A DNA stretch of 64,000 nucleotides from Geodermatophilus amargosae (GCF_900116515.1 NZ_FPBA01000010.1:112192-176191), one strand, 5' to 3'. Shown: positions 34,952-44,809, counted from the stretch's first letter. The notes: generated by a model not told the origin, from the letters alone. Numbers and translations: made by a program.

Positions 34952-36445
34952 TCAGCCGTTGAGCTCGAGGGTCTGCATCGTCTCCGCGCGGACGGCGGCC
35001 AGCAGGGCCGGGTCGGAGGAGAGGTCGCGGCCGTAGGAGGGGATGGCCTCCTCGAGCGCGGAGCGGCGGGCGGCCACCCGGTCGGGGAACGCCTTCTGGA
35101 CGAGCGTGAGCATCGCCGAGACCGCCGTCGAGGCGCCGGGGGAGGCGCCGAGCAGACCGGCGATCGAGCCGTCGGAGCCGACGATGAGCTCGGTGCCGAA
35201 CTGCAGCACGCCCTTGCCCGACCTCGGGTCCTGCTTGATGACCTGCACCCGCTGCCCGGCGGTGATCATCTCCCAGTCGGCCTGCTCGGCCAGCGGCACG
35301 AACTCCGTGAGGGTGCGGTGGCGGGCCTTGCGGTTCTGCAGCAGCTCGGTGACCAGGTACTTGGTCAGCGCCATCTCGGTGCGCGCCACGCCCAGCATCG
35401 AGCCGAGGTTGTTCGGCTTGACCGACAGCGGCAGGTCGAACATCGAGCCGGCCTTCAGGAACTTCGGCGAGAACCCGGCGTAGGGACCGAACAGGAGCGA
35501 GTACTCGCCGTCGACCAGGCGCAGGTCCAGGTGCGGCACCGACATGGGCGGCGCACCGACGGCGGCCTGCCCGTAGACCTTGGCCTGGTGCCGGCTGACC
35601 AGCTCCGGCGAGCGGGTGCGCAGGAACAGGCCGCTGACCGGGAAGCCGCCGAACCCGCGGATCTCGGGGATCGCCGCCCGCTGCAGCAGCGGCAGGGCAC
35701 CGCCGCCGGCGCCGACGAACACGAACCGGGTGCGCACCGAGCGCTCCTCGCCGGTCCGCTTGTCGGTGACGGTGACCTTCCAGCGCCCGTCGTCCAGCTT
35801 CTCCAGGCCGGTGACCCGCTGGCCGGTGTGCACCTGCACGCCGCGCTCCCCGCCCTGCTCGAGCAGCAGCCGGGTCAGGGCGCCGAAGTTGACGTCGGTC
35901 CCGGCGACCGAGCGGGTCGCGGCGACGGCCTGCGCCGGGTCGCGGCCGTCCATGACCAGCGGCACCCACTGCGCCAGCTCGGCGGGGTCGTCGGTGTACT
36001 CGAGCCCCGCGAACAACGGCTCGGCCGACAGCGCCGCGTGGCGCGCGCGCATGTACGTGCGGCCGCCCTCGCCGGTGACGAAGCTGACGTGCGGGACGGG
36101 GGAGATGAAGTCCTTGGGCGAGCCGGTCAGGCCGGTGCGCACCAGGTGCGACCAGAACTGGCGCGAGACCTGGAACTGCTCGTTGATGGTGCGGGCCTTG
36201 CTCGTGTCGACCCGGCCGTCCGGCCCGCTGGGCGTGTAGTTGAGTTCGCACAGCGCCGCGTGCCCGGTGCCGGCGTTGTTCCACGCGTCCGAGCTCTCGC
36301 CGGCGACCTCGGTCGCGGACTCGAAGACGGTGATGCTCCACTCCGGCGCGACGACACCCAGCAGCGACGCCAGCGTCGCGCTCATGATGCCCCCGCCGAC
36401 GAGCACAACGTCGGGGTCGGTTGCTGAACCGAGGTCGGTGGACAC
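34952..36445 (-). CDS. mqo: Malate:quinone oxidoreductase
   Basis: The protein has 497 residues. The FAD-binding start is DVVLVGGGIMSATLASLLG, followed by TVFESATEVAGESSDAWNNAGTGHAALCELNYTP, which is diagnostic of Mqo. KDFISPVPHVSFVTGE and VFVGAGGGALPLLQ come later. It oxidises malate to oxaloacetate at the membrane and reduces quinone, bypassing NAD-linked malate dehydrogenase. The GTG at 36445 follows GGAAGG. It stands alone: convergent with the antiporter, divergent from lspA. Confidence 0.96.
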   Translation of the reverse strand: MSTDLGSATDPDVVLVGGGIMSATLASLLGVVAPEWSITVFESATEVAGESSDAWNNAGTGHAALCELNYTPSGPDGRVDTSKARTINEQFQVSRQFWSHLVRTGLTGSPKDFISPVPHVSFVTGEGGRTYMRARHAALSAEPLFAGLEYTDDPAELAQWVPLVMDGRDPAQAVAATRSVAGTDVNFGALTRLLLEQGGERGVQVHTGQRVTGLEKLDDGRWKVTVTDKRTGEERSVRTRFVFVGAGGGALPLLQRAAIPEIRGFGGFPVSGLFLRTRSPELVSRHQAKVYGQAAVGAPPMSVPHLDLRLVDGEYSLLFGPYAGFSPKFLKAGSMFDLPLSVKPNNLGSMLGVARTEMALTKYLVTELLQNRKARHRTLTEFVPLAEQADWEMITAGQRVQVIKQDPRSGKGVLQFGTELIVGSDGSIAGLLGASPGASTAVSAMLTLVQKAFPDRVAARRSALEEAIPSYGRDLSSDPALLAAVRAETMQTLELNG

Positions 36446-36681
36446 GACTGCCTTCCTGCCGGGTGGACGTGCGCCGTCTCCGACGATCGACCGAACGGCG
36501 GCCGAACACGCACCCGGCGGGGTGTGACATTCGTCTACCGAGGGGTGACGTGCCTCACCGGCGGGACGGTGCCACGGCCGCGCGGCGGCCCGGGGAGCAC
36601 GGCGGCCGAGGCTATCGTCGCCTCGTCGGCCGCCCGACCAGCGGCCGCCCCGAGACGACCGCGAGCACGAGGAGCCCCCCG
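36446..36681. other. Divergent region between mqo and lspA
   Basis: These 236 bases contain no supported gene. CTATCG at 36612-36617 could be a -10 for lspA. AGGAG at 36670-36674 precedes the proposed CTG start of lspA by seven bases. Confidence 0.45.
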
Positions 36682-37269
36682 CTGAGCGAGCAGCCCGAGG
36701 ACGCCGGAGACGACGGGGCCGCGGCCGCCGCGGCGCCGGTCCGCCGGGCGCGCACGCGGCTGCTGGCCCTGCTCGCGGTGACGGTCTTCCTCGCCGACCT
36801 CGGCAGCAAGCTGCTCGTCGTCGCCACCGTCGACCGGGGCGAGAACATCCGGCTGCTCGGTGGCCTGCTCCACCTCACGCACGCGCGCAACACCGGCGCG
36901 GCGTTCTCCTTCGCCGAGGGCTTCACCGTCGTCTTCACGCTGATCGCCGCCGTCGTCGTGGTGGTCATCGTCCGGACCGCGCGGCGGCTGTTCTCCACCG
37001 GCTGGGCGGTCGCGCTGGGCCTGGTGCTCGGCGGCGCCGTGGGCAACCTCGTCGACCGGGTCTTCCGCGACCCCGGCTTCCTGCGCGGCGGCGTCGTCGA
37101 CTTCGTGTCGGTGTTCGCGCCGAACGGCGAGGTCTACCCGATCTTCAACGTGGCCGACTCGGCCATCGTCTGCGGCGGGCTGCTCGGCGCGGTCCTCGCG
37201 CTGCGCGGCATCGAGTTCGACGGCAGCCGTGCCCGCGACCGCGGCGACGACGCGGTCTCCCGCGGCTGA
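36682..37269 (+). CDS. lspA: Lipoprotein signal peptidase (signal peptidase II)
   Basis: From the proposed CTG at 36682 the protein has 195 residues. Four helices are visible. Catalytic aspartates are expected in [14 protein letters not shown] and in [39 protein letters not shown] is the other family motif. It cleaves diacylglyceryl-modified prolipoproteins in the membrane. No ATG or GTG lies close to the conserved start. CTG 36682 has AGGAG at seven-base spacing and gives (M)[14 protein letters not shown] 36550 would add 44 Arg-rich residues with no support. The rluD gene follows, as is common. Confidence 0.9.
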   Translation: MSEQPEDAGDDGAAAAAAPVRRARTRLLALLAVTVFLADLGSKLLVVATVDRGENIRLLGGLLHLTHARNTGAAFSFAEGFTVVFTLIAAVVVVVIVRTARRLFSTGWAVALGLVLGGAVGNLVDRVFRDPGFLRGGVVDFVSVFAPNGEVYPIFNVADSAIVCGGLLGAVLALRGIEFDGSRARDRGDDAVSRG

Positions 37270-37283
37270 CCAGCCCCACCTGT

Positions 37284-37289
37284 CACGAT
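37284..37289 (+). promoter_or_regulatory. -10-like box before rluD
   Basis: CACGAT ends six bases before GTG 37296. A G run lies between, so either a leaderless start or a weak Shine-Dalgarno is possible. Confidence 0.4.
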
Positions 37290-37295
37290 GGGGGC

Positions 37296-38231
37296 GTGAG
37301 CGCTCCCGGCCTGCACCGCGCCCTCCCGGTGCCCGACGGCCTCGAGGGGCAGCGGGTCGACCAGGCGCTGACGCGGCTGTTCGGCCTCTCGCGCACGGTC
37401 GCCGCCGAGCTCGCCGACGCCGACAAGGTGTGGGTCGACGGCCGCGTGCGCGGCAAGGGCGACCGGCTCAGCGGCGGCAGCTGGCTGGAGGTCGAGCTGC
37501 CCCCGCCCCCGGTCGAGGCCCCGCCGCCGGAGCCGGTGCCCGGCCTCACCGTCGTCCACGACGACGACGACGTGGTGGTCGTGGACAAGCCGGTGGGCGT
37601 GGCCGCGCACCCGAGCCCCGGCTGGGAGGGCCCGACCGTCGTCGGCGGCCTGACCGCGGCCGGCTACCGCATCTCGACCTCCGGCGCCGCGGAGCGGCAG
37701 GGCGTGGTGCACCGCCTGGACGCCGCCACGACCGGGCTGATGGTCGTCGCCAAGAGCGAGCGGGCCTACACCGTGCTCAAGGCGGCGTTCAAGGAGCGGA
37801 CCGTCGACAAGGGCTACTCCGCGCTCGTGCAGGGCCACCCCGACCCCTCGCGCGGCACCATCGACGCCCCGATCGACCGGCACCCACGGCACGACTGGAA
37901 GTTCGCCGTCGTCTCGGGCGGGCGGCCGTCGGTCACCCACTACGAGGTCGTGGAGGCCTTCGCGGCGGCCAGCCTCGTCGACGTCCACCTCGAGACCGGC
38001 CGCACCCACCAGATCCGGGTGCACTTCTCCGCGCTGCGCCACCCCTGCGTCGGCGACACCACCTACGGCGCCGACCCGACGCTGGCCGCCCGCCTCGGGG
38101 TGTCCCGGCAGTGGCTGCACGCGGTCCGGCTCGGGTTTGCCCACCCCGCCGACGGCCACTGGGTCGAGTTCACCAGCGACTACCCGGCCGACCTCGCCGG
38201 CGCGCTGGCGATCCTGCGCGCCGAGTCCTGA
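37296..38231 (+). CDS. RluA/RluD family pseudouridine synthase
   Basis: The protein has 311 residues. An N-terminal S4 domain ([36 protein letters not shown]) precedes the catalytic domain with [12 protein letters not shown] and the catalytic-Asp motif [42 protein letters not shown] is the other family block. It makes pseudouridine in 23S rRNA, by analogy with RluD; the exact site cannot be told. The lspA-rluD order is conserved widely. Confidence 0.93.
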   Translation: MSAPGLHRALPVPDGLEGQRVDQALTRLFGLSRTVAAELADADKVWVDGRVRGKGDRLSGGSWLEVELPPPPVEAPPPEPVPGLTVVHDDDDVVVVDKPVGVAAHPSPGWEGPTVVGGLTAAGYRISTSGAAERQGVVHRLDAATTGLMVVAKSERAYTVLKAAFKERTVDKGYSALVQGHPDPSRGTIDAPIDRHPRHDWKFAVVSGGRPSVTHYEVVEAFAAASLVDVHLETGRTHQIRVHFSALRHPCVGDTTYGADPTLAARLGVSRQWLHAVRLGFAHPADGHWVEFTSDYPADLAGALAILRAES

Positions 38232-38260
38232 CCGTGCGCCCGCAGCCCTGACCGCCGCCC

Positions 38261-39067
38261 GTGACCGGACTGCCCACCTCTCTCGCCGACTACGGCCCCG
38301 CCGCGCTCTCGGCCGTCGTCGTCGGGGTCTACCTCGTCCTCGGCGAGCCGCTGGCCGGGCACGTGCTGCACCGCCGGTTCGAGGGCCGGCTGCGGTCGGA
38401 CCCGGCCGCGCGCCGCTCCTTCTACCTGCGGCTGCTGGTCCTCGAGTGGGGGCTGGCGCTGCTGGCGCTGGTCATCTGGCTGGCCGCGACGGACGTCGAC
38501 GCCGCCGCCGTCGGGCTGGCCTGGCCCACGGGGCTGCCGGGCCCGGTGACCGGCGCCGCCGCGGTGCTGGTCCTGGTCCTCGGGCTGGCGTCGGTCCGTG
38601 CGCTGCGCGGCGGCGCGCTGGCCCGGGCGAGCACGCAGCCGCGGCCGGGGGAGGGGCGGCACGCCGAGCCCCCGGTGCACGCCACGCTGGCGCTGCTGCC
38701 GCGCAGCCGCTCGGAGCGGCGGCTGTTCACGGTCGTCGGCGTCACCGCGGGGGTGTGCGAGGAGTGGCTCTACCGCGGCTTCTTCCTCGCGGTGGTGGCC
38801 GCGGTCGCCGGCGGCCTGCCCGACGTGGTGCTCGTCCTCGTCGGGGCCGTGGCCTTCGGCCTGGCGCACGCCTACCAGGGCCTGTCCGGGATCGTGCTCA
38901 CCGGCGTCCTCGGCGGGGTGTTCGCGGCGCTGTACCTGGAGACGGGGTCGCTGCTGCTGCCGGTGCTGCTGCACGCCGCCGTCGACCTGCGGTTCCTGCT
39001 GGTCCCGTCGTCGGCGCTGCCCGAGGTGCTGCACGCCCCGCGGGCCCCCGGCGGGGCGCTCGCGTGA
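38261..39067 (+). CDS. CPBP family intramembrane metalloprotease
   Basis: The protein has 268 residues and about seven helices. Motif 1 (EExxxR) is CEEWLYRGFF; motif 2 contains FGLAHAYQG; motif 3 has LLLPVLLHAAVDLRFL. These carry the Glu and His residues of the CAAX-protease/bacteriocin-processing (CPBP, Abi) fold. The substrate is unknown. The GTG at 38261 lies 29 bases after the rluD stop, and the stop overlaps the GNAT start as GTGA. Confidence 0.9.
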   Translation: MTGLPTSLADYGPAALSAVVVGVYLVLGEPLAGHVLHRRFEGRLRSDPAARRSFYLRLLVLEWGLALLALVIWLAATDVDAAAVGLAWPTGLPGPVTGAAAVLVLVLGLASVRALRGGALARASTQPRPGEGRHAEPPVHATLALLPRSRSERRLFTVVGVTAGVCEEWLYRGFFLAVVAAVAGGLPDVVLVLVGAVAFGLAHAYQGLSGIVLTGVLGGVFAALYLETGSLLLPVLLHAAVDLRFLLVPSSALPEVLHAPRAPGGALA

Positions 39068-39516
39068 GCGCCGCGACGGCCGCCGTCGCCACCGCCGCCG
39101 ACTGGCCGGAGGTGGTGGCGCTGCGCACCCGCGTCTTCGTCGAGGAGCAGGGCGTGCCGCCGGAGGTCGAGCGGGACGCCGCCGACGCCACGGCCGTCCA
39201 CGCGCTCAGCCGGGATGCCGGCGGCCGCGTCGTGGCCACCGGCCGCCTCCTCGAGCGCGACGGGCGGGCGGTCGTCGGGCGGATGGCCGTCGACGCCGCC
39301 GTCCGCGGCCGCGGCCACGGGGCGGCGGTGCTCGACGAGCTGCACCGGCAGGCCCTCGCCCGGGGGCTGACCGAGGTGGAGCTGCACGCGCAGGTCACCG
39401 CGCGCGGCTTCTACGAGCGGGCCGGCTACACCGCCGTCGGCGGCGAGTACGAGGAGGCCGGGATCGTGCACGTCACGATGCGGCTACTCCTGGGACACGG
39501 CGCCCTGCGGACGTGA
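39064..39516 (+). CDS. GNAT family N-acetyltransferase
   Basis: The protein has 150 residues. It contains VVALRTRVFVEEQGVPPEVERDAADATAVHAL, then the acetyl-CoA loop VGRMAVDAAVRGRGHGAAVLDELHRQAL and ELHAQVTARGFYERAGYTAVGGEYEEAGIVHVTM. This is the ElaA/YjcF-like subgroup. The substrate is unknown. The GTG start overlaps the CPBP stop. Confidence 0.9.
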   Translation: MSAATAAVATAADWPEVVALRTRVFVEEQGVPPEVERDAADATAVHALSRDAGGRVVATGRLLERDGRAVVGRMAVDAAVRGRGHGAAVLDELHRQALARGLTEVELHAQVTARGFYERAGYTAVGGEYEEAGIVHVTMRLLLGHGALRT

Positions 39517-39731
39517 CCGGCGCCTCTCCCGGATAGAAGACACGTCCTGTCAGACCCTCGGCGTAGGACGTCCCCGGTGCGAGGATCGCAGGGACCGGCC
39601 CGGACCGCGTCGGTCGCCCGGCCGGAGGACGTCCCCGAGCCCGCACCGCACCGCCCGGTCTTCCCCGCCGGTCGCCCGCCGGAGCACCCGACGGCCGGGC
39701 CAGCACGACCCGTGAGGAGCACCGCACCGCC
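39517..39731 (+). promoter_or_regulatory. dnaE upstream region with an inverted repeat
   Basis: These 215 bases contain no gene. ACGTCCT (39542-39548) and AGGACGT (39565-39571) form an inverted repeat with 16 bases between centres of the arms. AGGAG lies near 39713 but 14 bases from the GTG. No LexA box is visible, so dnaE here does not look SOS-controlled. Confidence 0.35.
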
Positions 39732-42700
39732 GTGAGCAGCCCGTCAGACTCGTTCGTGCACCTGCACGTCCACACCGAGTACTCGATGCTCGACGGGGCG
39801 GCGAAGCTCCCCGAGGTCACGAAGGCCGCCGCCGAGCAGGGCATGCCGGCGCTGGCGATGACCGACCACGGCAACGTGTTCGGCGCCTACGACTTCTACA
39901 AGCAGGCCAAGGGCGCAGGCGTGAAGCCGATCATCGGCATGGAGGGCTACTACACGCCCGGCTCGCGCTTCGACCGCGCCCCGTTCGACTTCGGCGACAA
40001 GCTGATCGACGAGGAGGGCGACGGCGGGTCCAACCGGGGCAAGGCCGCCTACACCCACATGACCCTGCTGGCGCGCACCACCGAGGGGATGCACAACCTC
40101 TTCCGCATCTCCTCGCTGGCCAGCCTCGAGGGGCAGTACCGCAAGCCGCGCTTCGACCGCGACCTGCTCGAGCGCTACGGCAAGGGCCTCATCGCCACGA
40201 CCGGCTGCCCCTCCGGCGAGGTCAACATGTGGCTGCGCGCCGGCAAGCACGACCGCGCCCGGCAGGCGGCGGCCGACTTCCAGGACATCTTCGGGCGGGA
40301 GAACTTCTACGCCGAGCTGATGGACCACGGGCTGTCCATCGAGCAGAAGACCCGCCCCGCGCTGCTGGAGATCGCGAAGGACCTCGGCATCCCGCTGCTG
40401 GCCACCAACGACCTGCACTACACGCACAAGGAGGACGCCGAGGCCCACGACGCCCTGCTGTGCATCCAGACCGGGTCGCGGCTCAACGAGACCAACCGCT
40501 TCAAGTTCAACGGGGACGGCTACTACCTGAAGACCGCCGCGGAGATGCGCGCGCTGTTCCCCGGTGACCTGGCCCAGGCCTGCGACAACACGCTGCTGGT
40601 CGCCGAGCAGTGCGAGGTGTCCTTCACCGAGAACGCCGACCTCATGCCGCGCTTCCCCCTCCCGCCGGGGGAGGACGAGACGTCCTGGTTCGTCAAGGAG
40701 GTCGAGCGCGGCCTGCACAAGCGCTGGCCGGGCGGCATCCCCGACCACGTGCGCAAGCAGGCCGACTACGAGGTCGGGATCATCACGCAGATGGGCTTCC
40801 CGGGGTACTTCCTCGTGGTCGCCGACTTCATCAACTGGGCCAAGGACAACGGCATCCGGGTGGGGCCCGGCCGTGGCTCGGCCGCCGGCTCGCTGGCCGC
40901 CTACGCCATGGGCATCACCGACCTCGACCCGCTGGCGCACGGGCTGATCTTCGAGCGGTTCCTCAACCCCGAGCGCGTCTCCATGCCCGACGTCGACATC
41001 GACTTCGACGACCGCCGCCGCGGCGAGGTCATCCAGTACGTCTCGCAGAAGTACGGCGAGGAGCGGGTCAGCCAGATCGTCACCTACGGCACCATCAAGG
41101 CCAAGGCCGCGATCAAGGACGCCGCGCGGGTCCTCGACCGGCCGTACTCGGTGGGCGACGAGCTGACCAAGCTCATGCCCCCGGACGTGATGGGCAAGGG
41201 CATCCCGCTGTCGGGGGTCTTCGACCCGGCCCACCCGCGCTACAAGGAGGCCGCGGAGTTCCGCGCCCGCTACGAGTCCGACCCGGGCGCGGCCGAGGTG
41301 GTCGACCAGGCGCGCAAGCTCGAGGGGCTCAAGCGCCAGTGGGGCGTGCACGCCGCCGGGGTCATCATCGGCCGCTACCCGCTGATCGACTCGATCCCGA
41401 TCATGCGGCGCGAGGCCGACGGCGCGGTCATCACGCAGTTCGACTACCCGACCTGCGAGACGCTCGGCCTGCTGAAGATGGACTTCCTGGGGCTGCGCAA
41501 CCTCACGGTCATCGACGACGCGCTGCGCAACATCGTCGCGAACGGCAAGGAGCCGATCGACCTCGACGAGATCAGCAAGGACCTCACCGACCCGGCCACC
41601 TACGCGCTGCTGGCCCGCGGTGACACCCTCGGCGTCTTCCAGTTCGACGGCGGGCCGATGCGCTCGCTGCTGCGGCTCATGCGGCCGGACAACTTCGAGG
41701 ACATCTCCGCCGTCGGCGCGCTCTACCGGCCCGGCCCGATGGGCGCGAACTCGCACACCAACTACGCGCTGCGCAAGAACGGCCAGCAGGAGATCACGCC
41801 GATCCACCCCGAGCTGGCCGAGCCGCTCGAGGAGATCCTCGGCGGCACCTACGGCCTGATCGTGTACCAGGAGCAGGTCATGGCGATCGCGCAGAAGGTC
41901 GCCGGGTACTCCCTCGGCAAGGCCGACCTGCTGCGCCGCGCCATGGGCAAGAAGAAGAAGTCGGTCCTCGACGCGGAGTTCGTCGGCTTCGAGGGCGGCA
42001 TGAAGGAGCGCGGCTACTCCGACGCCGCGATCAAGACGCTGTGGGACATCCTCGTCCCGTTCGCCGACTACGCCTTCAACAAGGCCCACTCGGCCGCCTA
42101 CGGGCTGGTGTCGTACTGGACGGCGTACCTCAAGGCGAACTACCCGGCCGAGTACATGGCCGGGCTGCTCACCAGCGTCGGCGACGACAAGGACCGCCGC
42201 CCGGTCTACCTGGCCGAGTGCCGGCGGATGGGCATCAAGGTGCTCCCGCCGGACGTCAACGAGTCCTCCTGGGACTTCACCGCCGTCGGCACCGACATCC
42301 GCTTCGGCCTGGCGTCGGTGCGCAACGTCGGGCACAACGTCGTCGACTCGATCGTGCGGGCGCGCGAGGAGAAGGGGGCGTTCAAGGACTTCGCCGACTT
42401 CATGCGCAAGATCGACACCGTCGCCTGCAACAAGAAGGTGATCGAGTCCCTCGCCAAGGCCGGCGCGTTCGACTCGATGGGCCACTCGCGGCAGGGCATC
42501 GCGGCCGTGCACGCCCAGGCCGTCGACTCGGCGATGGCGCTCAAGCGCAAGGAGGCCGAGGGGCAGTTCGACCTGTTCGGCAGCTTCGGTGCCGACGCCG
42601 GCGACGACGACCCGTTCGGCGGTGCGCTGGACATCGTCGTCCCGACCGCGGACTGGTCGAAGTCCGAGCGGCTGGTCTTCGAGCGCGACATGCTCGGCCT

Positions 42701-43292
42701 CTACGTCTCCGACCACCCGCTGCACGGCGTCGAGCACGTGCTGGCGGCCAACGCCGACACCCCGATCGCCGAGATCAACGCCGGCGGCGTGGAGGACGGC
42801 GCCAACGTCACGATCGCCGGCATCCTCACCGCGGTCTCCCCGCGCACCAACAAGCAGGGCGCGCCGTGGGCGATCGCCACGCTGGAGGACCTCGAGTCCG
42901 GCATCGAGGTGCTGTTCTTCCCGAAGACGTGGGCGGAGGTCTCGGAGAAGGTCGTCCGCGACCAGATCGTCGTGGTCAAGGGCCGGATCAGCCGGCGCGA
43001 CGACCAGCCCTCGCTGTTCGGGTCGGAGGTCACCGTCCCCGAGCTCACCGAGGGGCCGCGCGGCCCGGTGCTGGTGCAGATGGCCGCGGCCCGCTGCACC
43101 CCGCCGGTGGTCGAGCGGCTGCGCGAGGTCCTGGGCAGCCACCCGGGCACCACCGAGGTGCACCTGAAGCTGGTCAACAACGGCCGGGAGACGGTGCTGC
43201 GGCTCGACCAGGGCCTCCGCGTGCGGCCGAGCACCGCGCTGATGGGGGACATCAAGGCGCTGCTCGGACCCACGAGCGTCGCCCTCCTGTGA
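39732..43292 (+). CDS. dnaE: DNA polymerase III alpha subunit (DnaE1)
   Basis: The protein has 1186 residues. The N-terminal PHP domain starts FVHLHVHTEYSMLDGAAKL. The polymerase palm is seen in GPGRGSAAGSLAAYAMGITDLDPL and PDVDIDFDDRRRGEVI, whose Asp residues bind metal. VYQEQVMAIAQKVAGYSLGKADLLRRAMGKKK follows in the fingers, then a helix-hairpin-helix and OB-fold (NVTIAGILTAVSPRTNKQGAPWAIATLEDLE). It replicates the chromosome; the intact PHP domain suggests built-in proofreading as described for actinobacterial DnaE1. It stands as a single gene with its own upstream region. Confidence 0.97.
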   Translation: MSSPSDSFVHLHVHTEYSMLDGAAKLPEVTKAAAEQGMPALAMTDHGNVFGAYDFYKQAKGAGVKPIIGMEGYYTPGSRFDRAPFDFGDKLIDEEGDGGSNRGKAAYTHMTLLARTTEGMHNLFRISSLASLEGQYRKPRFDRDLLERYGKGLIATTGCPSGEVNMWLRAGKHDRARQAAADFQDIFGRENFYAELMDHGLSIEQKTRPALLEIAKDLGIPLLATNDLHYTHKEDAEAHDALLCIQTGSRLNETNRFKFNGDGYYLKTAAEMRALFPGDLAQACDNTLLVAEQCEVSFTENADLMPRFPLPPGEDETSWFVKEVERGLHKRWPGGIPDHVRKQADYEVGIITQMGFPGYFLVVADFINWAKDNGIRVGPGRGSAAGSLAAYAMGITDLDPLAHGLIFERFLNPERVSMPDVDIDFDDRRRGEVIQYVSQKYGEERVSQIVTYGTIKAKAAIKDAARVLDRPYSVGDELTKLMPPDVMGKGIPLSGVFDPAHPRYKEAAEFRARYESDPGAAEVVDQARKLEGLKRQWGVHAAGVIIGRYPLIDSIPIMRREADGAVITQFDYPTCETLGLLKMDFLGLRNLTVIDDALRNIVANGKEPIDLDEISKDLTDPATYALLARGDTLGVFQFDGGPMRSLLRLMRPDNFEDISAVGALYRPGPMGANSHTNYALRKNGQQEITPIHPELAEPLEEILGGTYGLIVYQEQVMAIAQKVAGYSLGKADLLRRAMGKKKKSVLDAEFVGFEGGMKERGYSDAAIKTLWDILVPFADYAFNKAHSAAYGLVSYWTAYLKANYPAEYMAGLLTSVGDDKDRRPVYLAECRRMGIKVLPPDVNESSWDFTAVGTDIRFGLASVRNVGHNVVDSIVRAREEKGAFKDFADFMRKIDTVACNKKVIESLAKAGAFDSMGHSRQGIAAVHAQAVDSAMALKRKEAEGQFDLFGSFGADAGDDDPFGGALDIVVPTADWSKSERLVFERDMLGLYVSDHPLHGVEHVLAANADTPIAEINAGGVEDGANVTIAGILTAVSPRTNKQGAPWAIATLEDLESGIEVLFFPKTWAEVSEKVVRDQIVVVKGRISRRDDQPSLFGSEVTVPELTEGPRGPVLVQMAAARCTPPVVERLREVLGSHPGTTEVHLKLVNNGRETVLRLDQGLRVRPSTALMGDIKALLGPTSVALL

Positions 43293-43327
43293 GCGAGGAC
43301 CCGGGGAGGCGGGGTTCACTGGGGTCC

Positions 43328-43960
43328 GTGAGCAGCCCCTCCCCGCTCCCGGACGGCGCGTACGCCCCGCCCGGCGCGGTGATGACGAACACCGCCCGCG
43401 CCGGCACCGGCGCCGTCGCGGTGCCGGCCTGGCCGGTCGCCGGCGCGGTCCTCGCCGAGGTGCGGCGGGACCTGCGCGGGGCCGTGGTGTGGGCGCTCGC
43501 CCTCGCCGTCGCCGGGATCCCGGCCGGCCTGCTGTGGGTGTGGCTGGCCCCGCGCGCCCGGTTCGAGGTCGTCAAGGGCGGCGCGGTGCCGGTGGGCAAC
43601 CCGTCGGCCGAGCTGCTGGTCGCCGACGACTCGGTGCTCGTCCTCGTCCTCGCCGGCCTCGGGCTGCTCGCCGGGGGCATCGCCTGGGCGATGCGCCGCC
43701 GGCGGGGGGTGGTCACCCTCGTGGCCACCGCGGCCGGCACCGCACTGGCCGCCGTCCTGGCCTGGCAGCTGGGGGAGCTGCTCGCGCCCGGGCCCACCGC
43801 GGCCCAGCTCGGCGACGTCGGCGCCTACGTCACCACCGGCCTGGACCTCTCCAGCCTCCCGGCGCTGGCGGTGGCCCCGTTCACCGCGCTGCTCGTCTAC
43901 GTGGTCGCCGCGCTGTTCTCCAGCGCCGACGACCTGGGCCGCGGCGAGACCCGCGCCTAG
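43328..43960 (+). CDS. DUF2567-like membrane protein
   Basis: The protein has 210 residues and four helices: one near residues 51-70, one near 100-118, one near 124-142 and one near 178-195. The lumenal WLAPRARFEVVKGGAVPVGNPSAELLVADDS resembles the DUF2567 family of actinobacteria. The GTG at 43328 has only GGGG nearby. The stop shares the tetranucleotide CTAG with the convergent Lon-N-domain gene. The function is unknown. Confidence 0.75.
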   Translation: MSSPSPLPDGAYAPPGAVMTNTARAGTGAVAVPAWPVAGAVLAEVRRDLRGAVVWALALAVAGIPAGLLWVWLAPRARFEVVKGGAVPVGNPSAELLVADDSVLVLVLAGLGLLAGGIAWAMRRRRGVVTLVATAAGTALAAVLAWQLGELLAPGPTAAQLGDVGAYVTTGLDLSSLPALAVAPFTALLVYVVAALFSSADDLGRGETRA

Positions 43961-44802
43961 TTCAGGCTGAGCGGGCCGGCGAACTGCTGCAGGGGCGCCG
44001 GGACCGCCCCGACCGTCTTCAGCAGGGTCAGTTCCCGGCGCAGCATCCGCGTCTCGGTCAGCAGCCGGCGGCGGGTCGCCGACTCGGCCAGCAGCGCCTG
44101 CCGGTCCTCGGTGGTCAGCAGCGCCGCTGACGCCACCAGGTACGACAGTGCCCGCGGGTCCCCGGCCACCGCGTCGAGCAGCGCCGCCGCGCCGCCCAGC
44201 TCCTCCGCCTCGCCGGCGACCGCGGTCTCCTCGCGGCCGGTCTGCAGCCCGGCGACGGCGGTGACGTAGCGGGTGAACAGCCGGCCCACCCCGCGCTCGA
44301 GCAGGCCGAGCGACCCGCGGGCCGCCTCGGCGACCAGGCCCTCGTCGAGCCCGGCGGCGGGCGGTCCTCCGAGCACCTGCTCCTGGTCGCCGGCCGCCTC
44401 CTCGGCGGCCTCCTCGTCGGCCAGCCACTCCACCTCGGCGCGCAGGTAGGGCGGAGCACTCTCGGCGTCCTCCCCGGCACCGCCGCCGACCAGGACGTCG
44501 AGCAGCCGGAACCGGTCCCCGCCCACGGTGACGATCCGGAACCCGCCGTCGGGCTGGGGCCGGACCACCTGCACCCGCGCGGTGCAGCCGACGTCGTAGA
44601 GCGCCTCGGCGGGGGCGACCCGCTCGACCTCCCAGCCCTGGCGGATGGCGACCACCCCGAAGAACCGCCGGTCGCCGTCCTCGGGCAGGGCCAGCAGGTC
44701 CTGCACCAGCACCCGGTACCGGGGCTCGAAGACCTGCAGCGGCAGCACGATCCCGGGGAACAGCGGCGACCCGAGCGGGAACAGCGGGATGAGGTCGCCC
44801 AC
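43957..44802 (-). CDS. Lon protease N-terminal-domain protein
   Basis: The protein has 281 residues. It starts with LIPLFPLGSPLFPGIVLPLQVFEPRYRVLVQDLL, the diagnostic Lon substrate-binding (LON/PUA-like) domain start, followed by FFGVVAIRQGWEVE and CTARVQVVRPQPDGGFRIVTVGGDRFRL. No AAA+ or protease domain is present. Stand-alone proteins of this type are common in actinobacteria and have no settled role. The GTG at 44802 has TAGTCT seven bases upstream and no Shine-Dalgarno, so it is probably leaderless. It is divergent from hisD. Confidence 0.9.
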   Translation of the reverse strand: MGDLIPLFPLGSPLFPGIVLPLQVFEPRYRVLVQDLLALPEDGDRRFFGVVAIRQGWEVERVAPAEALYDVGCTARVQVVRPQPDGGFRIVTVGGDRFRLLDVLVGGGAGEDAESAPPYLRAEVEWLADEEAAEEAAGDQEQVLGGPPAAGLDEGLVAEAARGSLGLLERGVGRLFTRYVTAVAGLQTGREETAVAGEAEELGGAAALLDAVAGDPRALSYLVASAALLTTEDRQALLAESATRRRLLTETRMLRRELTLLKTVGAVPAPLQQFAGPLSLN

Positions 44803-44809
44803 GCAGCCG

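Noticed and set aside
39542..39571. Possible LexA or regulator site upstream of dnaE
   Set aside because: The inverted repeat ACGTCCT/AGGACGT does not match the GAAC-N4-GTTC box and arm spacing is long; kept only as an unexplained repeat.
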